Positions 1 to 5,902 of a DNA stretch of 6,346 nucleotides are shown in pieces. The notes below the pieces were generated by a model. The model was not told the DNA's origin, did no database searches, and saw only the letters and a list, made by a program, of their open reading frames with translations. The DNA comes from Alphaproteobacteria bacterium. Its GTDB lineage: Bacteria; Pseudomonadota; Alphaproteobacteria; Rhodobacterales; Rhodobacteraceae. The translations under genes were made by a program, and so were the position numbers. The stretch's first letter is position 1. Each line of letters opens with the position of its first letter. The stretch spans positions 1-6,346 of the forward strand of contig JAADIC010000132.1 of assembly GCA_013151535.1 (NCBI GenBank), read 5' to 3'.

Positions 1-1
1 A

Positions 2-2059
2 TGGGGGCCGGATATCGAAAGCTGTGACTGGGCCAATACCAAATACATCCTGAATTTTGGTTCCAACATTCTGGAGACCGCTTATTTCATGAACCCCAAC
101 GCCCAGCGCTGTGTCGATGGCGTGGTTGGCAACAAGGCCAAACTGGTCACATTCGATGTGCGCCTGTCCAACACCGCCGGGTTCTCGGATGAATGGTTCG
201 CGCCCTATCCGGGCACGGATGCCGCGATCGTGCTGGCCATGTGCAATGTCATCATGAACGAGGGGCTTTATGACGCTGATTTCGTCCGCGACTGGACCAA
301 TGTGACAGCCGAGCAGCTTATCGAGCATCTGAAACCCTATACGCCGGAATATGCCGAGGAAGAATCAGGCATGAAAGCCGCCGATATTCGCCGCATCGCG
401 CGTGAATTCGCCGGCACAAAACCGGCGACGGTGTTTTCCTATCGCGGGCCATGCAAGCACGTTTATGGCTCGTATCAGGAGGCCGCGATCAACATGCTGC
501 CGGTGATTACCGGCAATGTGGAAAAGAAAGGCGGCTATTGCCTGCCACGCGGCATGGGCTGGCCACAACCGGGGCCAGTGCCACCCAAGGGCGCGACCTT
601 CAGCCCGGTGGCCGCGCCACCTTTATACCCGCTGGCGTCGCATCATGTTTCGACAATGGCCCCTTACATGATCCGCAAGGGCGAGGCCAAGGTTTCTGTC
701 TGGATGTCTTACTATGACAATCCGGTCTATACCTACCCCTCAAGCCATGTCTGGGAAGACTTCCTGAAAAACGAGGAACTTATTCCGTTCCTTGTCTCCT
801 TCAGCCCCTACATGTCGGAAACCACCGAACTGGCCGATCTGATTATTCCGGATGTAACCTATCTGGAACGCCATGATCCGGAATCCATGCCCGGTGGCCT
901 TTACCCCTGCCTGTCGATCCGCCAGCCGGTGATCGCGCCCTTGGGCAACACCCAGGAGTTCCGCCAGACGCTGATCGACGTTGCGGCCAAGATTGATCCT
1001 GACGGCAGCCTTGGGGTGAAGAAGTATTTCGCCTTCAAGGATATCGAAGAATGGATGCGGGCGCATTTTGACGAAACACCGGGCCTGAAAGAACAGGGCG
1101 GCTATGACTTCCTGAAGAAAAAGGGCGTCTGGCCGATCTATGGCAAGGTTGACCCCGTCACCGCCAAGCTGGTGGACAAGAACCGCAACGAGATCGAGCC
1201 GGAATACGGCCTTTATCTCAAGGAAATTCCGGCAACCGATATGCTGGGAAGCGAGATCGGTCAGGACGGTTCCATCGTCAAGGATGGCCAGACCATCGGG
1301 GTGCGGGCAAATGGCAAGAACTACCTTGGTTTTGGCACACCGTCGCGGCGCATCGAGATTTTCAAGAACAGCTACAAGAAATACGGCTTTTTCCCGATGC
1401 CAAGCTATATCCGCACCGCTGCGCGCAAGAAAAAGGACGATGAACTGGTGCTGGTGACCTACAAGGTCAACGTGCACACGCAAAGCCGCACCGCCTCGCT
1501 CAAATACCTGACCGAGCTTTATCACAAGAACCCGATGTGGATGAACCCCGAGACCGCTGCAAAGCGTGGGATCATTGACGGTGCTCTGGTCAGGGTGACA
1601 TCGACGCTGGGCTATATGGTGACCAAGGTGCATGTGACCGAGGGCATTCGCCCTGACGTGGTGGCGGTTTCGACCGCCTGTGGCCACTCGGGTTATGGCC
1701 GTCTGGCGCAGCTCAAGACCCGCGAAGGCGATGCCGGTTGGGTGCAGGGGGGCGATCCCGATATCACCCACAATGTCTGGTGGGATGACAAGGGTGTTCA
1801 CCCCAATCCGATCATCAAACTGGCGATTGATCCCATCGGTGGCTCGCAAGGCTGGTACGATACGGTTGTGACCGTTTCCAAAGCCAAATCCGGTGATAAA
1901 TACGGCGATGTCAATGTCAGCGTTGAGGCCTCGGTCAAGGATTACGAGGAAACCCTGCGCTATGCCTATACCGGCGACATCCACCGGGAAAACCACAAAA
2001 GCCTGGATATCGACTGGGACAACCTGCCCAAACCTTCAGGGCATGGCGGCGGGGAATAA
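2..2059 (+). CDS. Molybdopterin (bis-MGD) oxidoreductase catalytic subunit, DMSO reductase superfamily, 5'-truncated by window edge
   Basis: This is the large catalytic subunit of a molybdenum (or tungsten) oxidoreductase that normally transfers electrons between an inorganic or small organic substrate and Fe-S or quinone partners. The frame is open from base 2, so the ATG at 89 is internal; 685 residues are visible. Seen (numbering from base 2): GSN at about 20-22; the pterin-binding stretch FDVRLSNTA (51-59), followed by PGTDAA (70-75); a DLIIPDVTYLERHDPES segment (bases about 836-890); and a C-terminal molybdopterin-dinucleotide-binding domain from about residue 480, with HTQSRTAS (492-499), NPETAAKRGI and CGHSGYG (560-566). 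The Tat signal, N-terminal [4Fe-4S] motif and Mo ligand lie outside the window. The LERHDPES and HTQSRT segments recall the PsrA/PhsA/TtrA/SoeA/ArrA group of respiratory enzymes, but the substrate cannot be assigned. The TorD homologue next door fits an exported molybdoenzyme. The family is certain; the subfamily is not. Confidence 0.93.
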   Translation, partial: WGPDIESCDWANTKYILNFGSNILETAYFMNPNAQRCVDGVVGNKAKLVTFDVRLSNTAGFSDEWFAPYPGTDAAIVLAMCNVIMNEGLYDADFVRDWTNVTAEQLIEHLKPYTPEYAEEESGMKAADIRRIAREFAGTKPATVFSYRGPCKHVYGSYQEAAINMLPVITGNVEKKGGYCLPRGMGWPQPGPVPPKGATFSPVAAPPLYPLASHHVSTMAPYMIRKGEAKVSVWMSYYDNPVYTYPSSHVWEDFLKNEELIPFLVSFSPYMSETTELADLIIPDVTYLERHDPESMPGGLYPCLSIRQPVIAPLGNTQEFRQTLIDVAAKIDPDGSLGVKKYFAFKDIEEWMRAHFDETPGLKEQGGYDFLKKKGVWPIYGKVDPVTAKLVDKNRNEIEPEYGLYLKEIPATDMLGSEIGQDGSIVKDGQTIGVRANGKNYLGFGTPSRRIEIFKNSYKKYGFFPMPSYIRTAARKKKDDELVLVTYKVNVHTQSRTASLKYLTELYHKNPMWMNPETAAKRGIIDGALVRVTSTLGYMVTKVHVTEGIRPDVVAVSTACGHSGYGRLAQLKTREGDAGWVQGGDPDITHNVWWDDKGVHPNPIIKLAIDPIGGSQGWYDTVVTVSKAKSGDKYGDVNVSVEASVKDYEETLRYAYTGDIHRENHKSLDIDWDNLPKPSGHGGGE

Positions 2060-2072
2060 ACCCCTCGCATGA

Positions 2073-2110
2073 ACGGGGCACCGTTCTCCCCTGAAACAAC
2101 GGTGCCCCGT
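2073..2110 (+). terminator. Perfect 13-bp inverted repeat followed by a short T run: intrinsic terminator or attenuating hairpin
   Basis: Left arm ACGGGGCACCGTT (2073-2085) and right arm AACGGTGCCCCGT (2098-2110) are exact reverse complements around a 12-base loop, and CTTTTC follows at once. It lies 14 bases after the molybdoenzyme stop codon and 30 bases before the GTG of the chaperone gene. A GC-rich stem with a T run is the form of a Rho-independent terminator on the + strand. The T run has only four bases, so partial read-through, or protection of the upstream mRNA 3' end, is equally possible. The 29 bases between hairpin and GTG show no convincing promoter, which favours read-through. 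Confidence 0.72.
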
Positions 2111-2125
2111 CTTTTCAAAATAACC

Positions 2126-2132
2126 AGAAGGA
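2126..2132 (+). promoter_or_regulatory. Ribosome binding site supporting the GTG start of the chaperone gene
   Basis: AGAAGGA lies seven bases before the GTG at 2140. The only nearby in-frame ATG (2158) has no purine-rich site at a suitable distance, so the GTG start is preferred. Confidence 0.6.
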
Positions 2133-2139
2133 CGGGAAA

Positions 2140-2889
2140 GTGACTGAACAACACGAAATGTCTGCGCACGCGCAATCTCAGGCCGAAATGTCGTCGCCCT
2201 CAACCGAACTGGCGGCCAAGGCCGGGTTGTTCTCTTTTCTGGGCCGCTGTCTTGAGGCCGAACCGGATCAGGCCCTGCTGGATCTGATACGCGGGCCGAT
2301 GCTGGAGGCGCTGGAAAGCTCCGAAGTGCATTTCAGCCCGGCTTTTCTGGCCGCACCAACCCCGCGCCTGCTGACCATTCTGGATGAAGAATACACCTGC
2401 CTGTTCGTCGCCCCCGGCTGCATTCCCCCCTATGCCTCGGTGTTTGAGACCGGGCGGATGTTTCAGGAACCCGCCGATCGCGCCGCCGCCGCCTATGAGG
2501 CGGCTGGCATGAAATTCCAGCCCATTCACAGCGGTGAATTTCCCGATCATGCGGGCATCATGCTGGGCTTTTACGCCCATTTGCTGGATCAGGAAGATGC
2601 GGGCCTGAAGAACGGCCAGTTCGATCAGGCAGCACTTGCCAAAACCCACCGCGAGGATTTCCTGCTGACCCAGTTGGGGCCATGGCTGCCCGGTTGGTGC
2701 AAGCGGGCGCAGGGCTACTCTATGCACGAGTTTTACAGCCAGATACTGGCATTAACCGAAGCCGTGGTCTGGAGCGAACTTGAATCCACCGCGTCACGCA
2801 CGCAAATGCGCGAATTGTCTGGTCTCAACCAGCGCGAGCCGGTGAAGCTGGATTACGACGCTGATTTCCGCAAAGCCTCGGGGCTTTAA
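2140..2889 (+). CDS. TorD/DmsD-family molybdoenzyme chaperone
   Basis: This is a cytoplasmic redox-enzyme maturation protein, 249 residues, of the TorD/NarJ type. Family members bind the signal peptide and apo-form of a specific molybdoenzyme, hold it for cofactor insertion and delay Tat export. Seen: an all-helical-looking sequence; the motif EEYTCLFVAPG at residues 83-93, matching the family's E-Y-x-x-L-F pattern; a proline pair and small-residue turn (CIPPYASVFETG) just after it; and the hallmark acidic-Pro-Asp-His block, FPDHAG (134-139), followed by a hydrophobic helix (IMLGFYAHL). The length is slightly above that of typical TorD proteins because of about 25 polar N-terminal residues. 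The start is GTG, with a ribosome site seven bases upstream; ATG at 2158 is the alternative. It follows the molybdoenzyme gene after the hairpin, so that enzyme is the obvious client (inference). Confidence 0.9.
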   Translation: MTEQHEMSAHAQSQAEMSSPSTELAAKAGLFSFLGRCLEAEPDQALLDLIRGPMLEALESSEVHFSPAFLAAPTPRLLTILDEEYTCLFVAPGCIPPYASVFETGRMFQEPADRAAAAYEAAGMKFQPIHSGEFPDHAGIMLGFYAHLLDQEDAGLKNGQFDQAALAKTHREDFLLTQLGPWLPGWCKRAQGYSMHEFYSQILALTEAVVWSELESTASRTQMRELSGLNQREPVKLDYDADFRKASGL

Positions 2890-2899
2890 GGGGGGGCTG

Positions 2900-4051
2900 A
2901 TGCCACAAATGCGCAGAATATTGCTGGTGGAAGGCTCGGGGCGGGGGTTTCTGACCCAGTATACCCACGCGCTGGCCACCGGATTGAGCGAGCTTGGCCA
3001 TGACGTTCGGCTGGTCACCGGTCTGCGCGATGAGTTGGCGAACTGGAAAATCGGCTTTGAAAAGCGGGCCAGTTTCACCGGCGGTTTTCGCGGCTGGCTC
3101 AATGTGGCGCGTCAGGTACGCGAATTTCGCCCGCATGTGGTGCATCTTGAATGGGTCGATAACCCGCTTGCGGCGCTGGCCCTTGTGCTGTGGCTGAAAC
3201 GCCTTGGCATCGGCACGGTCTATACCCCGCACAACCTGCTGCCGCATCGCTGGCGCTGGCTGTCCACGCCGGGTTTTCGCGCGCTTTTTCATACGGTTGA
3301 CCGGGTGGTGGCGCGCGACGACAAGATCGCCTGGGGCCTTGAGGAAATACTTTCCCTTCCGCCCCAGCGCATCGTCAACCTGCCCGGCAGCCCGAATTTT
3401 ATCGCCTGCCCGGACAATCCGCGCCTGCCTCTGCCGGAGTTGGCGCAAAAGCACACGGACGAGTTTCGGGTGCTATTCTTTGGCCATGGCTCGGGGCGCA
3501 AGGGGCTGTCGGATTTTCTGGCTGCCCTGCCGCAACAGGACTGGCCGCAAGGATTTCATTTCGTGGTTGCCGGTGAGGGTGTTTTACGCAGCGCCGACCG
3601 GGTGGCGTTACGCGAGGCCGCCAAAACCTGCCGTCTGACGGTGATCGATCGCTATATCGCACCGGAATATGTGGCCGGATTGTTCGAGGCGGCCGATTTG
3701 ATGGTCATGCCTTATGTCAAACAGTGCAAGAGCCCGCTCTTGGATCTGGCGGCGGCGTTCAAACTGCCGGTTCTGCGCTCTGACCGCGTCGAGGGCGCGC
3801 ATTTCATCGAGGGGGTTCACGGCTTTACCCTGAGCGACCCGGCAAGCGCGACATTGCGCGCCGAAATCATCGGGCTGCATGAAAATGCCGGGCGTCTGGC
3901 ACACGCGCGCGCCGCCATGCAGGCCGGGGAAGCCCTGCCAATGTCGGTTCAGCGGCTGGCGCGGGGTCACAGCCAGCTTTACGCCAACCTGCGCCGTCTG
4001 GACGGCGCGCTGGTGCAAACCGGTGCCAAATCCATACGTCTGAAAGTGTAG
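2900..4051 (+). CDS. Glycosyltransferase, GT4-type (GT-B fold)
   Basis: This is a predicted sugar transferase of 383 residues, probably using a nucleotide-activated sugar at the cytoplasmic face; donor and acceptor are unknown. Seen: an N-terminal Rossmann-like start (RRILLVEGSGRG) with the 'ALATGLSELGHDVRLVTG' pattern common in GT4 enzymes; YTPHN at residues 108-112; the second-domain start LFFGHGSGRKG (192-202), with a basic residue where GT4 enzymes bind donor phosphate; and the C-terminal donor region ADLMVMPYVKQCKSPLLDLA ending near residue 284. The usual GT4 EX7E pattern in that last region is not obvious: Lys-Gln-Cys-Lys stands where a glutamate is common, although a Y-x-x-x-x-x-S-x-x-L-x-x-A version exists in related transferases. 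It starts ten bases after the chaperone gene behind a run of seven G; ATG at 2909 is an alternative start. A sugar transferase is unexpected between a molybdoenzyme chaperone and redox proteins. Confidence 0.88.
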   Translation: MPQMRRILLVEGSGRGFLTQYTHALATGLSELGHDVRLVTGLRDELANWKIGFEKRASFTGGFRGWLNVARQVREFRPHVVHLEWVDNPLAALALVLWLKRLGIGTVYTPHNLLPHRWRWLSTPGFRALFHTVDRVVARDDKIAWGLEEILSLPPQRIVNLPGSPNFIACPDNPRLPLPELAQKHTDEFRVLFFGHGSGRKGLSDFLAALPQQDWPQGFHFVVAGEGVLRSADRVALREAAKTCRLTVIDRYIAPEYVAGLFEAADLMVMPYVKQCKSPLLDLAAAFKLPVLRSDRVEGAHFIEGVHGFTLSDPASATLRAEIIGLHENAGRLAHARAAMQAGEALPMSVQRLARGHSQLYANLRRLDGALVQTGAKSIRLKV

Positions 4052-4061
4052 GAGGCCCCGC

Positions 4062-4466
4062 ATGCCCGCCGCCCAGACCATCATCCTTTTAGCCCATAAA
4101 CGCCTTATCAAACCGCTGGCCGGACTTGTCAAAAAACGCATGGCCACGTTTGAGGGCTATCGGCTGATCTCGACCTCCGAAACCGGTGAGCAACTGGAAG
4201 AGATGACGGGCCTTGAGGTCACGCATGTCTTTTCCGCCCGCAAGGGTGGCGACATGCAGCTTTGCGGGCTGGTCTGTTCCAACACCATCCGCGCGGTTTT
4301 CTTTCTGCGCGACCCGTTGAACACCGACCCGTCCGAGGCCGATATCACGCCGTTTTACCGGGCTTGCGATCTGAACAATGTGCCGCTGGCCACCAATGTG
4401 GTGTCAGCCGCTGCGATTACGCTCTGGCTCGGGCGCAAGGACGCAGAAAGGCCGGGCGATGGCTGA
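4062..4466 (+). CDS. Methylglyoxal-synthase-fold (MGS-like) protein, probably divergent in function
   Basis: This is a 134-residue protein with the methylglyoxal synthase domain; true MgsA converts dihydroxyacetone phosphate to methylglyoxal and phosphate. Seen, against E. coli MgsA from memory: LLAHK (9-13) for LVAHD; STSETGEQL (37-45) for the phosphate-binding ATGTTGN loop; FSARKGGDMQ (57-66) for LSGPMGGDQQ, keeping the catalytic Asp (here D64); FFLRDPLN (80-87) for FFWDPLN; and VPLATNVVSA (107-116) for IPVATNVATA. Differences: the Asp after the first His is Lys13; the active-site His in PHDPD is Ser91, in PSEAD, while its Asp is kept as D94; and the C-terminus is shorter. The fold and phosphate pocket therefore look intact, but enzyme activity is doubtful. 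A ribosome site (GGAGG, 4051-4055) sits six bases before the ATG and overlaps the previous stop codon. The next gene overlaps its 3' end by eight bases. Family call firm, function open. Confidence 0.83.
   Translation: MPAAQTIILLAHKRLIKPLAGLVKKRMATFEGYRLISTSETGEQLEEMTGLEVTHVFSARKGGDMQLCGLVCSNTIRAVFFLRDPLNTDPSEADITPFYRACDLNNVPLATNVVSAAAITLWLGRKDAERPGDG
4447..4451 (+). promoter_or_regulatory. Ribosome binding site that decides the ferredoxin start
   Basis: AAAGG lies seven bases before the ATG at 4459. The longer reading frame from ATG 4378 would overlap the MGS-like gene by 89 bases and add 27 residues unlike any ferredoxin leader, so 4459 is chosen. Confidence 0.55.
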
Positions 4467-5601
4467 GGATGGGTTCACCACCGCCGCCGCATTGTGGAGC
4501 GGCTCAACCCTGCTGGTCGAGGAAGGCCGCTGCGTCAATATTCGCGGCCGTTCCGAGATTTGCAGCCGCTGTGTGAAGGCCTGCCCGAAAAACGCGATTG
4601 AGCTGACGCTGGATGCGGTTCTGATTTCGGATGATTGCACCGATTGCGGTGCCTGTTTGCCCGCTTGCCCGGCTGGGGCCTTGAAACTGGCGGGGTTTTC
4701 GCCGGTTGCCCTGCTGCAAGCGGCCAAGGGGCGCGCGGTTGCACATCTGCATTGCCGGGAAAGTACCGGCGGTGATGGTGGCGTGGTTCTGCCCTGTCAT
4801 CAGGTGCTTGATGCACGTCTGCTGGCGGCGATGGCCGGTTCTGGCTGCACGGAAATCGCCATTCACGGGCTGGAAAAATGCGGCGATTGTCGCCATGGCT
4901 CGGCGGTAAAAAGCCTTGGCAAAATCCAACGCACTCTCAGCCGCTGGCTTGGCGAGGACGCGCCGGTTCTGGAGCTTGCACCTGAAAGCGTTCAAGCAGC
5001 CAAGCCCGCAAAGGCCGACCGGCAGGACCAGATCAAACTTGACCGGCGGAATTTCTTTCGGCTGGCAGGCGCGCAAGCGGTATCAAGCGCCAGTTCTTGG
5101 GTCGCACCGGTGGAGGAGGAAACCGCTGATCCTTACGCCTGTTTCACCGGCACGCTTTTACCAGCGGAACCGGAGCCTTACCAGACGACGCTGGGCATCA
5201 AGGTTGATGACATCGCGTTCAAAAAGAAAAGCCTGCCGATTTTCTGGCGCGAATTCTCGGACGCCTGCACCCTGTGCATGGCCTGCGCCGAACGCTGCCC
5301 GACCGGCGCCCTTGCCCCGCTGGCGGGGAATCTGGCGAAAGGCATCGGATTTGCCAGCCTGCTCTGTACGAATTGCGGGCTTTGCACGCAGGTTTGCCCG
5401 TTTGACGCGGTTAAATCGGGCGCGGTGCGCGACCCTGACTTCATCGCCAAAGCGCCGGTGGTTCTAAAGCAGTTGCAATTAAGCAAATGCGGCCAATGCG
5501 CCGTGGAATTTTCACCAATAACGCCGGAAGACACCCTGTGCCTGTCCTGCCAGAACGAGGAGGAGATCGAGGACGAATGGCTCTCTTTCATGGAGGCATG
5601 A
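4459..5601 (+). CDS. Multi-cluster 4Fe-4S ferredoxin-like protein with internal RRxFF motif and C-terminal CxxC pair
   Basis: This 380-residue Fe-S protein probably passes electrons to or from the molybdoenzyme, or helps in its maturation. Modules in order: an N-terminal ferredoxin pair with C25...C35-x2-C38-x3-C42-P, then a full C60-x2-C63-x2-C66-x3-C70-P; a middle region (about 90-165) with C99, C113, C130 and C141-G-D-C144; a twin-arginine-like RRNFFRLAG at 196-204; a second ferredoxin pair with C270-x2-C273-x2-C276-x3-C280-P and C303-x2-C306-x2-C309-x3-C313-P; and a final C344-x2-C347 / C361-x2-C364 pair resembling a zinc ribbon or rubredoxin-like knuckle, with an acidic tail. At least three complete [4Fe-4S] motifs are visible; the first needs C25 as a distant ligand. 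The front half resembles ferredoxins found beside formate dehydrogenase genes (recalled, not searched); the back half resembles NapF-like proteins. The RR motif is internal, so ordinary Tat export is unlikely. Confidence 0.9.
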   Translation: MAEDGFTTAAALWSGSTLLVEEGRCVNIRGRSEICSRCVKACPKNAIELTLDAVLISDDCTDCGACLPACPAGALKLAGFSPVALLQAAKGRAVAHLHCRESTGGDGGVVLPCHQVLDARLLAAMAGSGCTEIAIHGLEKCGDCRHGSAVKSLGKIQRTLSRWLGEDAPVLELAPESVQAAKPAKADRQDQIKLDRRNFFRLAGAQAVSSASSWVAPVEEETADPYACFTGTLLPAEPEPYQTTLGIKVDDIAFKKKSLPIFWREFSDACTLCMACAERCPTGALAPLAGNLAKGIGFASLLCTNCGLCTQVCPFDAVKSGAVRDPDFIAKAPVVLKQLQLSKCGQCAVEFSPITPEDTLCLSCQNEEEIEDEWLSFMEA

Positions 5602-5602
5602 T

Positions 5603-5902
5603 ATGCGCCTACTGGCTGTCGGCATCGCGCTTGTCGCGGCACTCGTGGGCTTTTGGCTGCGGTCCTACAATCAGCCGGGCAGCCCGCGCGAATTGTTCGA
5701 GGTCAGGTGTTCAACCTGTCACGCCCGCCCCGATCTGCTGGGCTACACCGTGCAGGAAAAGCGGGGCATCGTCATGACCATGCTGCGTGAACGCGGGGCG
5801 GACAAGGTGATCTCGCCCAAAGAAGCGGCGCAGATCATTGGCTATATCACCGGATCAAGCGCTGAAACCAAGGATAAGGAGCAGGGCGATGGAGACACTT
5901 GA
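5603..5902 (+). CDS. Small membrane-anchored monohaem c-type cytochrome
   Basis: This is a 99-residue electron carrier facing the periplasm. Seen: a hydrophobic N-terminal segment (residues 3-19, after Arg2) that can serve as Sec signal or uncleaved anchor; no clear signal-peptidase site follows (FWLRSYNQP), so an anchor is preferred. One haem-attachment motif, C36-S-T-C39-H40, supplies covalent haem and the proximal His. Met58 and Met60 (IVMTML) are candidates for the distal ligand. The C-terminal IIGYITG resembles the last helix of short class I cytochromes, and the tail is charged. The ribosome site GGAGG (5592-5596) precedes the ATG by six bases, and the ferredoxin stop codon ends one base before it. 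Its place after the ferredoxin gene suggests a link between the molybdoenzyme and the periplasmic cytochrome pool (inference). Confidence 0.86.
   Translation: MRLLAVGIALVAALVGFWLRSYNQPGSPRELFEVRCSTCHARPDLLGYTVQEKRGIVMTMLRERGADKVISPKEAAQIIGYITGSSAETKDKEQGDGDT

Noticed and set aside
89..91. ATG as start of the molybdoenzyme
   Set aside because: The same frame is open back to base 2 and encodes family-typical sequence (GSN, about residue 20 of the visible part), so the gene simply continues upstream of the window.
740..1996. 418-codon open frame on the - strand
   Set aside because: It lies wholly antisense to the molybdoenzyme, whose frame has clear family motifs throughout. Its translation is rich in His, Arg and Gly without recognisable domains, as expected of a shadow frame in GC-rich DNA.
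2111..2139. Promoter for the chaperone operon in the gap after the hairpin
   Set aside because: Only 29 bases are available, with no convincing -35/-10 pair; the AT-rich CTTTTCAAAATAA is better explained as the terminator T run.
2890..2896. Run of seven G before the glycosyltransferase as a phase-variation tract
   Set aside because: The run is short, lies in the ribosome-site position outside the coding frame, and nothing else suggests slippage.
4378..4458. Upstream extension of the ferredoxin gene from ATG 4378
   Set aside because: It lies inside the MGS-like coding region and adds unrelated Arg/Ser-rich residues; ATG 4459 has its own ribosome binding site and gives a normal coupled overlap.
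5044..5070. Internal translation start producing a Tat-exported C-terminal ferredoxin
   Set aside because: No in-frame ATG or GTG with a ribosome site lies just before the RRNFFRLAG codons, and the following stretch is only weakly hydrophobic.
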